NCBI GenBank assembly: GCA_910585905.1
Contig: CAJUID010000004.1
Location: forward strand, 1 to 64,000
Origin: an uncultured Lachnospiraceae bacterium
GTDB lineage: Bacteria > Bacillota > Clostridia > Lachnospirales > Lachnospiraceae
Reading direction: 5' to 3'
DNA: 64,000 nucleotides
A model generated the notes under the pieces. The model worked only from the letters and a program-made list of their open reading frames with translations. It ran no database searches and was not told the DNA's origin. A program made the position numbers and the translations under genes. Positions 43,180-52,367 of this stretch are shown one piece after another. The number at the start of each line of letters is the position of its first letter. Positions within the stretch are counted from its first letter, which is position 1.

Positions 43180-44106
43180 CTATTTGTTGAATTTTTGACT
43201 CTTTATAGCATAACCAAGTGAAAATATAACCAAACAAAAAAATCCAAACAAAAAATATCTGCGTCCTTTTTTCTGATAATCCAACCCCGCTGCCTCGATT
43301 GTACTCTTTTCGGTATTCTGTGCCAATTTTGTCGCCTCCTTATGCTCCTTAAAATTCTGTTTCCAACCGCTAAAATCTGACCATTTGTCTGGAACCATCT
43401 CTTTGAACCATGATATGCCATAAAGATAATCCAGCCGAATGGCCTCTGCTGATATCCCATGGCGGATGGCAAATTTCTCCCCTGTAAGCTGCCTGTCATA
43501 TACCCCGTCAAGTAAAATGCTAATCCGATGAAACGTTATCTCCTCCACTATCCCAGACACTTCAAGCATCACTAAATCAGCCGGCTCTTCTACAACACCA
43601 CGCACGATCCATTTTTTATCTCTCCAAATAACCTCCTGACCCTCTGCCTTATAGGTGCCAAACAACTTTTCCGCCATTCCACTTCCAATAATGCATCCCT
43701 TTGTATCCTGCGGGGACAACTCCTTCCCAAATGGAAGCAGGCAATAGGAAGAACCACAAATTGCAGTAATGTTTGCGCTGCACCTTTTCTTGCTAAATGC
43801 ATTAGAAACAAGCTCATTCCCAAATTCTGTCCATGCAGTAAAGTTAAAATCATTTACCCCAGATTCTTCTGTTTCCGTTTTCACCGCCCCTGGCACACTT
43901 TCTGCTGCTAACTCCACCAGCCCGCTGTCAAATCCATCTTCCGATTGAATTGTCAGATTACGAAAGAAATCATTGCCTTGCCTTGAATAAATGATTCCTA
44001 TTGTCAGGGAGAAAACGGCAAAACAAACGAAAAGCACCAAAACTACCGCCAACCATCCCCGCGTGCAAAATATGAATGGCTTTCTTTTTTTCTGTCCCTT
44101 TAACAA
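43180..44106 (-). CDS. MacB-core-like membrane protein
   Basis: 308 residues, TTG start with AAGGGGG upstream. N-terminal helix near 15-38, an extracytoplasmic domain of about 230 residues resembling the MacB periplasmic core (GCIIGSGMAEKLFGT, WIVRGVVEEP), and one C-terminal helix near 285-302. A full MacB/FtsX permease has four helices, so this is only half of one and has no ATPase. It starts 2 nt after the adaptor gene. It may be a sensor or a docking part, or a degenerate permease. Confidence 0.6.
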   Translation of the reverse strand: MLKGQKKRKPFIFCTRGWLAVVLVLFVCFAVFSLTIGIIYSRQGNDFFRNLTIQSEDGFDSGLVELAAESVPGAVKTETEESGVNDFNFTAWTEFGNELVSNAFSKKRCSANITAICGSSYCLLPFGKELSPQDTKGCIIGSGMAEKLFGTYKAEGQEVIWRDKKWIVRGVVEEPADLVMLEVSGIVEEITFHRISILLDGVYDRQLTGEKFAIRHGISAEAIRLDYLYGISWFKEMVPDKWSDFSGWKQNFKEHKEATKLAQNTEKSTIEAAGLDYQKKGRRYFLFGFFCLVIFSLGYAIKSQKFNK

Positions 44107-44108
44107 AC

Positions 44109-45446
44109 CTATTCCCCCTTAAGGCGTACTCTGTCACCTGCGGCCACATAGTGGTCTGTATCAATGATAATCTGACTATCATCCTTCAGAGCGCTTGGCT
44201 CCAATGCTGCAAACTGATCGTTTGTCTCAAGAACATCTACTTCTATTTTGTTTGCAACCGTCTGTTTCCCAAGAACGGTATCCTCTGTTTCCATTAATAG
44301 GACAAAATATCTGTTATTTTCCTGATGGACTGCTGTTATTGGAACAGTACAAGAATAGGGATCTGACTCCTGCTCTATAATCATAGAAACCGTTTCACCA
44401 AGAGAAAACGTATTGGAAGGAAGAAGAGCTGTCACATTCATAAACCGCTTACTCTCATCCATTTCAATGGTCGTAATTCGTACATCCTCCACTTTTTTTC
44501 CCTCGTTTTTTAAAATAATGCTATCACCCGCAGAAACATATCTGGCGTCATCCAGATTGATCTGACCAATAAATTTTAGCCCGGCACTGTCGTCCGTCAT
44601 AGTAAACGCTGCAGTATCAAATGTTTTCTGCCCTACGTTCACCAAAACAGCGGTAACCACACCATCCTCTGGAGCCATAATACGGCATTTCTGCCGAAGT
44701 ATCTTCTGCAATCTTTTCACCTGCTGGTTTATTTCCCTGACCGAAATGCGGTTTACGGCTGCACGGCTATCAAAAGAAACTGGATCAGCCGCATCCTCTA
44801 GTGCCCGCTTTGCTTCCTTTTTCTCCGCCCGTTTTGCCTCCAAAATTCCTTCTAATTCCTTCTTTTTCTCAGACACTTCATTTTTTAATGATACAATTGT
44901 TTTTTTATCAGCATTATCCCCTTTGTCCCTCTCTCTCTTCAAATAAAGCTCTAATCTTGCCAATTCCCTTTTGGCAGCAATTTCCGCAGATTCATTTTTC
45001 TTTGTTGCCAGAGCATAATCTTCCTTTGCTCTCCTGATATCCCTGCTCCTCTTTTTTTCCGCCTGCTCTTTCGCTTTTTTGTATTCCTGGTTTTGCAAAA
45101 GAAAAGACTTTCTTTTGTTCTTTAGGCTTACAATCTGTTCCTCTACATTCTTTCCGTCAAGTTCGGCAAGCGCTTCTCCTTTTTCTACTTTCTGTCCCTC
45201 GCTTACAAACACACTCTTTACCAGAATTTCCGGCTCACTTAATACAGAAATTTCACGGTTTTTTCCAATTCTTCCTTCTGCTTCCACAGTATACAGCAGT
45301 TTTCGTGAAGATGGGCTGTCCACCTTCACCTGGGCAACGGTAAAGGAAGCAGCCGCTTTTGAGATAATAGTAAAAACAAACATAACTGACAAAAGCCAAA
45401 GCATTGCCCGTACCCAGAATACTGTAGTCAACATTTTTTGTTTCAC
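44109..45446 (-). CDS. HlyD/MacA-like membrane fusion protein
   Basis: 445 residues, GTG start seven bases after GGAGG. N-terminal membrane anchor (13-33), first lipoyl half (VSVFVSEGQKVEKGEALAEL region near 77-95), a long Lys/Glu coiled coil (about 100-250), second lipoyl half (RIMAPEDGVVTAVLVNVGQK), beta-barrel and membrane-proximal domains. Such adaptors link an inner-membrane exporter to the outside; in Gram-positives they work with ABC exporters. Neighbours are sugar-type permeases and a MacB-core-like protein, an unusual combination. Confidence 0.82.
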   Translation of the reverse strand: MKQKMLTTVFWVRAMLWLLSVMFVFTIISKAAASFTVAQVKVDSPSSRKLLYTVEAEGRIGKNREISVLSEPEILVKSVFVSEGQKVEKGEALAELDGKNVEEQIVSLKNKRKSFLLQNQEYKKAKEQAEKKRSRDIRRAKEDYALATKKNESAEIAAKRELARLELYLKRERDKGDNADKKTIVSLKNEVSEKKKELEGILEAKRAEKKEAKRALEDAADPVSFDSRAAVNRISVREINQQVKRLQKILRQKCRIMAPEDGVVTAVLVNVGQKTFDTAAFTMTDDSAGLKFIGQINLDDARYVSAGDSIILKNEGKKVEDVRITTIEMDESKRFMNVTALLPSNTFSLGETVSMIIEQESDPYSCTVPITAVHQENNRYFVLLMETEDTVLGKQTVANKIEVDVLETNDQFAALEPSALKDDSQIIIDTDHYVAAGDRVRLKGE

Positions 45447-45509
45447 TCCAAAACCTCCATTTCCATTCTTTTATGCTATACAACTATTTTATACTTTTGG
45501 CACTAACAC

Positions 45510-46349
45510 TTACTCCTTCATTGCTGAAGCTGCAATGCCCTGTTCTAGATAATCCTGCCCAATCAAAAATACAAAAATAGCGGGAAGCAGCGCCACAAAA
45601 GAAGCACACATGGAAAATCCGGCATTACCGCTATGAATTTCTGGCAAAAACAGAGATAGCGGCCATAGGCTCTTTGTTTTTAAAAATGTCATCGGCTGTT
45701 CTATCATACTGAAGCATTCCAAAAATGAAAGTACAAGCGATGATATTATGCCAGATGCCCCAAGGGGAATCCCCACCTTCAAAAAAATCTGCAATTCCCC
45801 AGCACCATCTATTCTAGCGGCATCCAGAATACTTTCTGGAATACCGCAAAAAAAACGATACATAATAAATACCGAAAAGGTGGAAAACATTCCCGGAAAA
45901 ATAACTGCTGCACTAGTATCGATAAGCTTCAGCCAGTCCAGCACCAGATACTCCGACAGCATTGTTACTTGAAACGGCATCATCATCATAACAATGTAAA
46001 TTGTATAGATTAACTTTTTCCCCCTAAAGCAATAACGCGCCATCCCCCATGCTGCGGGCATTCCAAAGATAAGCTGGCCTGCCAGAATAAAAGTGGAAAT
46101 CTTTGCCGAATTCCAAAACATAATAAAAAATTCAGGTGAATCAAGTAGAAGCCCTACCACATTGCAAAACGTCGGATATTGAGGGATAACTTTCCAAAAA
46201 GCATATCCCTCGCCATCCAGAAACACTGGAGCGATACACTCAATAATTTCCTGGTTCCCCATAAATGTGCCCGCCAGCAAAAAAATCACCGGACTCACTG
46301 CAAGAAGGGCAAACACCGCCAATATACTTACTCTGATTAATCTCTTCAA
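45510..46349 (-). CDS. Sugar ABC transporter permease, MalG/UgpE-like
   Basis: 279 residues, six membrane helices. The EAA loop DAARIDGAGELQIFLKVGIPL (split here as DAARIDGAGELQ and IFLKVGIPLG), which docks the ATPase, is present near 175-195. TTG start behind GGGGTG. Pairs with the permease 6 bp upstream. No ATPase gene is in the operon, so a shared MsmX-type ATPase elsewhere is likely. C-terminal helices end close to a conserved KE tail. Confidence 0.88.
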   Translation of the reverse strand: MKRLIRVSILAVFALLAVSPVIFLLAGTFMGNQEIIECIAPVFLDGEGYAFWKVIPQYPTFCNVVGLLLDSPEFFIMFWNSAKISTFILAGQLIFGMPAAWGMARYCFRGKKLIYTIYIVMMMMPFQVTMLSEYLVLDWLKLIDTSAAVIFPGMFSTFSVFIMYRFFCGIPESILDAARIDGAGELQIFLKVGIPLGASGIISSLVLSFLECFSMIEQPMTFLKTKSLWPLSLFLPEIHSGNAGFSMCASFVALLPAIFVFLIGQDYLEQGIAASAMKE

Positions 46350-46355
46350 TTCACA

Positions 46356-47207
46356 TCACACCCCACTTTTATCCCAACTTCTCTGCAACAGTAATACTAA
46401 TAATGCAACCACTGTACAAAGCAGCACAGAACCTGCAGCCATTTTATCTATAGAAAGTTCTGAAAACCAGTTGTTAAAAACATGCTGTAGCAAGTAAATG
46501 CTCTCATGGGGATAATTTCCTGCCACCAGATATGCTTCCCGAAACACCTTGAAGGAATTTAGGAAGGATAGGATTACAATAGTAAACGCAACTGGCTTAA
46601 TATTGGGAATCGTAATATAGAAAAACGTATTTATCGGCCCAGCACCATCCACTTTCGCCGCCTCATAGATGCTTACTGGGATGCCTAAAAGCCCAGACAG
46701 CCACAACACAACATCATACCCAAGATTTTTCCAGATATAACTAAATACCAGGACGCCAAACGCAGTGCCGTCATTCATCCAATCCCTGCTTTCAATATGG
46801 AACAAACTCACAATGCCATTTAAGAACCCATTGTTGTCAAATAACAACTGCCAAAGCAATACCACACTTGTCGCAGGGATTGCCAGCGGTACTAGGTATG
46901 CACTTTTCATTACTTCCCTATATCTCTTCTGGTTCTGCAAAAGCAATGCTACGCCAAGGGATAACAAAAGAAGAAGGGGCAGGCAGATTGACACAAACCG
47001 AACTGTATTTCCTATGGCAAGTATAAATGCTTTGTTTAAAAGAACTTGGCGGTAATTTTCAAGTCCTGCGAATCCACCGCCCACCGCTTGCCTAAAGGAG
47101 CGGCGCACTACATCTACAAAAGGGACTAGATAAAATATCATTACTCCTGCCAGGCTAGGCAGCACAAAAAGCCATCCGATCCTATCCCGTTTTGTCCTGT
47201 TTGCCAT
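46356..47207 (-). CDS. Sugar ABC transporter permease, MalF/UgpA-like
   Basis: 283 residues from the ATG at 47207 (GTGAGG eight bases upstream). Six helices; the EAA loop reads YEAAKVDGAGPINTFFYITI. The N-terminal motif WLFVLPSLAGVMIFYLVPF is typical of CUT1-type sugar permeases. It works with the MalG-like partner and the solute-binding lipoprotein encoded 22 bp upstream. Confidence 0.88.
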   Translation of the reverse strand: MANRTKRDRIGWLFVLPSLAGVMIFYLVPFVDVVRRSFRQAVGGGFAGLENYRQVLLNKAFILAIGNTVRFVSICLPLLLLLSLGVALLLQNQKRYREVMKSAYLVPLAIPATSVVLLWQLLFDNNGFLNGIVSLFHIESRDWMNDGTAFGVLVFSYIWKNLGYDVVLWLSGLLGIPVSIYEAAKVDGAGPINTFFYITIPNIKPVAFTIVILSFLNSFKVFREAYLVAGNYPHESIYLLQHVFNNWFSELSIDKMAAGSVLLCTVVALLVLLLQRSWDKSGV

Positions 47208-47228
47208 TCCTGCCACCTCACTTCCCCT

Positions 47229-49559
47229 TTAATTATTTTCTGCCAGATACAAATTGACCTTTTTTAAAATTGTATCCACTGTGTCTTTAAGATTTTGTTC
47301 TCCAAGTAACAGCTTATCTCCTTGTTCCAGCACAATATCAAGTATAATGCGGTTATCCATAGCAGGTTTCTCTAGGCTTTCCACAAATGTGGTAAATTGG
47401 TCAATCTGCTGTTTTGTCAAATTCACCATATTAAAATTATAATTTTTTTCGTCTTCTGTTGAAAAGCTTATACTTCCATCATCCTTCACGGCCTTGCTGT
47501 CCATTTTTTCTTTACATAAGAGGTCAAATGCTGCTTTATTTGACGGAAATCCATTCTGTGGACTATTGTTAGCTTTCTTTCCAAGCAGAATCTTTAAAAA
47601 TTCCTTTGCTGCCTCTTTATTGCCGCTTTCTGTCACGCCTACAGAAAGATACGGAATATAGGATTTAACTTTTTCATGATTTAGAAGCCCATAGTCTGAT
47701 TTTGTCAGTTGCCATGAGCTCACCATATTCTGAAGACTCCAAAAATCTACAAGTGTACCCATCGACATTTTACTGTTTCCCTCAATCAGTTCACTATCTG
47801 TCAGTGTGCCAACTTTCACGCCGTCTATTGTCCCACTTCCCATTTTTGTATGAAAATCATGTTCCTTGCCATTAGAATCGACATCGTAAATCTGTTTTGC
47901 ACTACTTAGATAATCTGTCAAAGCTTTCTTATCAATGGTGTTATCTTCCGTCATCCAGGATGCACTGTCCGCATAATAGAGATCCCTAAGAAGTGTCAAT
48001 GTCCCCTTACTCTCTGGAATAACACCCTGATCACTGCCCTTTTTTAGTTTTACTGCCCTCTCGGCAAGCCCTGATAAGCTGCCTGCAGATTTTATTGTTT
48101 CTGAATCTCCTTCTATTACAGAAAGAAGAAAACGTACTGGAAATGCATATATTTTTCCATTATTTTTACTGCTTTCTTTTATCTTTGGCAATAAGCCATC
48201 GCTCTCATCTATCTCTTCCACCACATCACTAATATCTGAAAGAATTCCTTTCTTAATATAGCTATCAACAGGCAAGCCATCCAGAATCAGTACATCTGGA
48301 CCTTTGTCTGCCAAAATATTGGTACTCAGCACAGATAATGCATCTTCCAGTGTCACTCCATCATCATCAGACAAACCAAACTCCAGTTTTACATATGTGT
48401 CAGGATGTTGCTTCTGGAACATATTAACAACCTTCCGCAAAAAAGAAGACTCATCCAATGCATACACTGTAATTTCTTTATTCGGCACAGACGCTGCGTT
48501 ACTGTCATAAGAATACTGCAATAGTTTATATTCCCCATTATCATTTGCCGCTACCCAAAAATTGTTTTGGTCTACTGTCACCAAATCAAGCAGCACAATA
48601 CCTCCACTGCCAAGTGAAGTTAAGGAAGCATCTACAAGCTGTTCTGTTACACTTCCTCCTCTGTTAAAGTGAAAGAGGCCATTCCCATTTGCAAATACAA
48701 TGCCTCCATCCTCAGTTCCCTCAGAAAATACCATTGGTGCACCCGAATCCAAAGAGGACGATGCTAATTTTTTATCTTTCTTAATTAAGTCATCTAAAAC
48801 AATCTCTGATTCTGGTACATCTTTTTTTTCCATATTAAAAATCTGAATGCCTTTATCGTGCACAGCAAGCATCTCATTCCCCACAATACCAAAATAATTA
48901 ACCTGTATTCCGTTTGTATCAAAAACCACTTTGCAAGTCCCTTTCTTTAAATCAACAGCCAAAAGGGAACCTTTCAGATCTCTGGCAAAAAGAGTTCCTT
49001 TTTTGTCATATGCTGCCTGCCGTATCTGATTCTTCTCTTCATTCCCCGGAAGCTGTAGCCCAAATTGATTTGTTTTTCTCTTCGCGTCCACAAAATAGAT
49101 TTCAAGGCTGCTTTTTTTTGCATATGGAATCATTGCCACACTTCCATCTGGTGAAACCGCTGCATATGGGATATGTGTTTTTGGCACACCCTTAATCGGG
49201 ATTTCCTCCCAATGTTTCCCCTGATCATTACTTTTTAAAATATAATAACTTTTCTCCTCCTTACCTTCTGTGACTACCTCAAGACTGCCATCTTTCAATT
49301 TTGCAAGCGTAAGAATCCTTCCAGTCTTCCCCGGAAGCACAACCTCACTCTCAAGAAACCTTCCGTTTCCTTTGCCGCCAACTCCCGCATTTAGCTGTGT
49401 GGTTTCCTTATTGTCCTCCCCACCTTTGTTGCTGTTATCTCCTTTGCTGCATCCAGTACATACTGCCAGCACCAGCACAAACAGCAAACAGAGAGCCTTT
49501 GATTCCCACATGCGCAGTACGATGCCAAACGCAGGCTTTGTTGTTGAATTTTTCCTCAT
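47229..49559 (-). CDS. Lipoprotein: beta-propeller fused to solute-binding domain
   Basis: 776 residues from the ATG at 49559 (AGGAGG eight bases upstream). A signal segment ends in a weak lipobox CTGC followed by SKGDNSN. Residues about 70-370 are BNR/propeller-like repeats (SYYILKSNDQGKHWEEI, YAAVSPDGSVAMI, GIVFANGNGLFHFN). The last 400 residues are a CUT1-type extracellular solute-binding domain (NMFQKQHPDTYVKLEFG, DVLILDGLPVDSYIKKG, AKEFLKILLG, NGFPSNKAAFD). Fusion of a propeller to a binding protein is unusual. It is the first gene of the five-gene operon. Confidence 0.82.
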   Translation of the reverse strand: MRKNSTTKPAFGIVLRMWESKALCLLFVLVLAVCTGCSKGDNSNKGGEDNKETTQLNAGVGGKGNGRFLESEVVLPGKTGRILTLAKLKDGSLEVVTEGKEEKSYYILKSNDQGKHWEEIPIKGVPKTHIPYAAVSPDGSVAMIPYAKKSSLEIYFVDAKRKTNQFGLQLPGNEEKNQIRQAAYDKKGTLFARDLKGSLLAVDLKKGTCKVVFDTNGIQVNYFGIVGNEMLAVHDKGIQIFNMEKKDVPESEIVLDDLIKKDKKLASSSLDSGAPMVFSEGTEDGGIVFANGNGLFHFNRGGSVTEQLVDASLTSLGSGGIVLLDLVTVDQNNFWVAANDNGEYKLLQYSYDSNAASVPNKEITVYALDESSFLRKVVNMFQKQHPDTYVKLEFGLSDDDGVTLEDALSVLSTNILADKGPDVLILDGLPVDSYIKKGILSDISDVVEEIDESDGLLPKIKESSKNNGKIYAFPVRFLLSVIEGDSETIKSAGSLSGLAERAVKLKKGSDQGVIPESKGTLTLLRDLYYADSASWMTEDNTIDKKALTDYLSSAKQIYDVDSNGKEHDFHTKMGSGTIDGVKVGTLTDSELIEGNSKMSMGTLVDFWSLQNMVSSWQLTKSDYGLLNHEKVKSYIPYLSVGVTESGNKEAAKEFLKILLGKKANNSPQNGFPSNKAAFDLLCKEKMDSKAVKDDGSISFSTEDEKNYNFNMVNLTKQQIDQFTTFVESLEKPAMDNRIILDIVLEQGDKLLLGEQNLKDTVDTILKKVNLYLAENN

Positions 49560-49746
49560 CCTCAATTCCTCCTCTTCTCCAAATACAGATACCCTCTTTT
49601 GCCCGATAGGACATTCTATTAAAATAATTAATACGATTTTAGTGGTAAAAAGTATTTTTACCACTAAATTATCAAAATGTAGTTTGTTGAAATATAATAT
49701 CCTATCGCCCGCACAGTAAACTTATCACATCATATCTTTAAGTTTT

Positions 49747-49832
49747 CTTAAAAAATACCTTAAATTTTTCCCGATTTTTAAAGATTAGTTCTATTTCCCC
49801 GTCCTTTCTTCCGCTTTTAAGGTAATTTAAAG
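49747..49832. promoter_or_regulatory. Divergent regulatory region, paired TTTAAGGTA sites
   Basis: In the 318-bp spacer, TTTAAGGTAATTTAAAG (49816-49832, plus) and TTTAAGGTATTTTTTAAG (49747-49764, minus) share TTTAAGGTA and a TTTAA word about 10 bp on. Half-sites one helical turn apart are typical of OmpR-family targets; the pair faces both operons. A TATACT -10 for the regulator gene lies at 49941-49946 but its -35 is poor. Confidence 0.5.
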
Positions 49833-49982
49833 AATTTTGTGTTAAACTATTTAACATGCTCCACTAAGCACCGATTGGAAACCTATTTTCTTTAAATAGG
49901 AAAGATTGATAGTCAATGAAAAAAACGGGCCGCTTCTATGTATACTAAAAGCATTCATAGACAAATAAGATGAGGGATAAAA

Positions 49983-50657
49983 ATGAAAATTTTATTAATA
50001 GAAGATGATAAAAAATTATGTGAACTTCTACAATTTCAGCTAGAAAAGGAAAATCATCAGGTAACTATCTGCCACGACGGTCGGGATGGGTTGGACTTAT
50101 TTTTGCAGGATGGGCATGACCTGGTATTGCTTGACCGTATGCTGCCGACAATGAATGGACTTCTTGTGCTGAAAAAGGCAAGGAATTGTGGTTTAAACAC
50201 CCCCGTAATATTAATCACTGCACTTGGCGAGCTATACGACCGGATTGAAGGGCTTGACTGCGGCGCAGATGATTATATTGTAAAGCCATTTGCTTTTGAA
50301 GAGCTTCTGGCACGCATCCGTTCCCTGGGAAGGCGCAGCCGAAAATATGAAGATGATAGCCTGCTGCAGTTTGGCGATATTACTTTTGATAACTCCCTCC
50401 GAATCCTCCAAGGGCCAAAATGTGAATTGCAGCTGTCTGCCAGGGAAGGGCTTCTATTAGAAGTTCTTCTGCGGGATGCAGGCAAAACCATACGGCGCAT
50501 GGTAATCTTTTCACGAGTATGGGGCGTGGATGCCCCAGTTGAGGAAAGTAATCTGGATACCTACATTCATTTTTTAAGAAAGCGCCTAAAATATGTAGGC
50601 AGCAGCCTACAAATTAAAACAGTGCGCGGTATGGGATATCTGTTAGAACAAGAATAG
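49983..50657 (+). CDS. OmpR-family response regulator
   Basis: 224 residues. Receiver domain: EDDKKL acidic pocket, phospho-site HDLVLLDRMLPTMNG (Asp near 51), conserved lysine in YIVKPFAFEELL. Winged helix from about 125 (LSAREGLLLEVLLRDAG, ESNLDTYIHFLRKRLK). GAGGGAT precedes the ATG. Followed by its kinase gene after 12 bp. The divergent lipoprotein/transporter operon is the likely target. Confidence 0.9.
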   Translation: MKILLIEDDKKLCELLQFQLEKENHQVTICHDGRDGLDLFLQDGHDLVLLDRMLPTMNGLLVLKKARNCGLNTPVILITALGELYDRIEGLDCGADDYIVKPFAFEELLARIRSLGRRSRKYEDDSLLQFGDITFDNSLRILQGPKCELQLSAREGLLLEVLLRDAGKTIRRMVIFSRVWGVDAPVEESNLDTYIHFLRKRLKYVGSSLQIKTVRGMGYLLEQE

Positions 50658-50669
50658 GAGGCACATGGT

Positions 50670-51983
50670 ATGTTTCAGAAATTACATCTGCAGATGACAC
50701 TATTTTGTACAACCGTTACAAGCTGTATTCTTTTAGTCCTGACTCTGGTCTGCTTTTTCTTTGCACAAAACAGCTTGAAAAAAAACGATTATAACTCCTT
50801 TCTTACACAGCTAAATGCCTTCCTGATCCATCTGCAGGAACAAGACACCATCTCACATCAATGGCTCAACCAGCTTCAGGGCAATGGAGAAATTTATTTT
50901 TTTCTCTATGACAATAAAAAACCTCTCTCCTATCAATCATATCACTTTTCCAAAAAAGAAAGCCGTCTGGCGAAAGAGGCAGCCAATATTGCAAGAAAAA
51001 AATACGATGTTGATATATTTTCTACAGATACGCACAAAATTATTGTTCAGGCAGAATTTAACTTCTCTCCATCTACCGGAACAAACTATTATGCCTCTGC
51101 AGGGATTATTCCGAAGAAAAGTGGAACAATCAGTTTTATCATTCTCTTCTCACTGGAAAAGCAGCAGAAAGTACTAAAAAACCTACGCATTATCGTTTGC
51201 CTCGCAGCACTCGCCGCAATTTTTCTGCTTTTTATTTTTTCTTGGTATTTTACAAAGCGTATTATTATTCCGCTCGAAGAGAGCCAGAAGCAGCAGACGC
51301 TTTTTATTGCATCTGCCTCCCACGAGCTCCGCGCGCCGCTCGCCGTGCTACGCTCCGGCTTAGAAGTCCTAAAAAATAAAATAACACCTGCAGAACAGGC
51401 ACATTTTATTGACTTAATGACAGAAGAAAGCAGCCACATGCAAAATTTGGTCAATCATATGCTGCTTTTGGCAAATGCAGACTCTGGACACCTGCCGATC
51501 AATCCGTCTGCCTACCAGCCAGACGGAATCCTAATAAATATATATGAAAAATATGAAACACTTGCAAATAAAAAAAATATTGTTCTTTTCATTGATTTGC
51601 CCGACGAACTTCTTCCAAACTGTCTCTGTGACATAGAGCGGATTACACAAGTATTTACAATCTTAATGGATAATGCACTATCGTATACCCCCGCCGGCGG
51701 CAGTATCCGTCTGTCACTGACCTTAGAACCAATGCACCCGCATGGGGAATGCTTACTCTTTTGTTTTGCTGATACTGGCTGTGGAGTGCCAGAAACAGAT
51801 AAAAAACTAATCTTCGAGCGTTTTTACCGCTCAGAACAGGTGCACACAGATAAGGAACATTTTGGGCTTGGGCTCTGCATTGCAAAAGAAATCGTCCGTG
51901 CACATAAAGGAAATATCTGGGTGGAGGACCACAATGGCGGCGGAAGCTGTTTTTATGTAAGGCTTCCTGCAGTTTTCACTTAA
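50670..51983 (+). CDS. Sensor histidine kinase
   Basis: 437 residues. Helices near 8-30 and 170-193 flank an extracytoplasmic sensor of about 135 residues. HisKA with phosphoacceptor ASASHELRAPLAVLRSG (His near 216) follows without a clear HAMP domain; ATPase motifs are DNALSYTPAGGS, FADTGCGVPETD and HFGLGLCIAKE. GGAGG precedes the ATG. It presumably senses the substrate of, or damage dealt with by, the divergent operon. Confidence 0.9.
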   Translation: MFQKLHLQMTLFCTTVTSCILLVLTLVCFFFAQNSLKKNDYNSFLTQLNAFLIHLQEQDTISHQWLNQLQGNGEIYFFLYDNKKPLSYQSYHFSKKESRLAKEAANIARKKYDVDIFSTDTHKIIVQAEFNFSPSTGTNYYASAGIIPKKSGTISFIILFSLEKQQKVLKNLRIIVCLAALAAIFLLFIFSWYFTKRIIIPLEESQKQQTLFIASASHELRAPLAVLRSGLEVLKNKITPAEQAHFIDLMTEESSHMQNLVNHMLLLANADSGHLPINPSAYQPDGILINIYEKYETLANKKNIVLFIDLPDELLPNCLCDIERITQVFTILMDNALSYTPAGGSIRLSLTLEPMHPHGECLLFCFADTGCGVPETDKKLIFERFYRSEQVHTDKEHFGLGLCIAKEIVRAHKGNIWVEDHNGGGSCFYVRLPAVFT

Positions 51984-52355
51984 GAAGCCTATTTCTCTGA
52001 TATTGTATAACAACTAAATATTTCGTCAATAATTGCCACAGCTTAGCCGATCGTTTAGCTCTATAGTCCCAGAAATTATTTTTTAGCAATATCAGTTACA
52101 AAGAAAGCACAATAAGAAAAGTAGATGGCAATTGGCGGTAATTATAACATGTCTATATATACGTATTCGATTATATTTGGAAAGCTATTTCTGCCGATAT
52201 AATTTATATAAGCTTTTTAAATAGATATATAGCGATAATTTTGGCGATTACTTCAAATATCAAATCCCGCAGAATATTATGCAACATACTTTGTCAAAGA
52301 CAATCTGCGAGATTTCATAGCGAAATAATATAATTGAGCCGCAGCAAAGTGCGGC
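51984..52355. other. Spacer with sigma-28-like -10 element
   Basis: No gene. GCCGATAT at 52193-52200 matches the flagellar sigma-28 (SigD) -10 consensus; a good TAAA at the -35 position is not visible. The leader to the FliK-like gene is about 170 nt. Confidence 0.35.
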
Positions 52356-52367
52356 ATGGAGGTTCAA

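Noticed and set aside
42961..43221. 86-codon plus-strand frame
   Set aside because: Antisense to the Rpn remnant and the end of the MacB-core-like gene.
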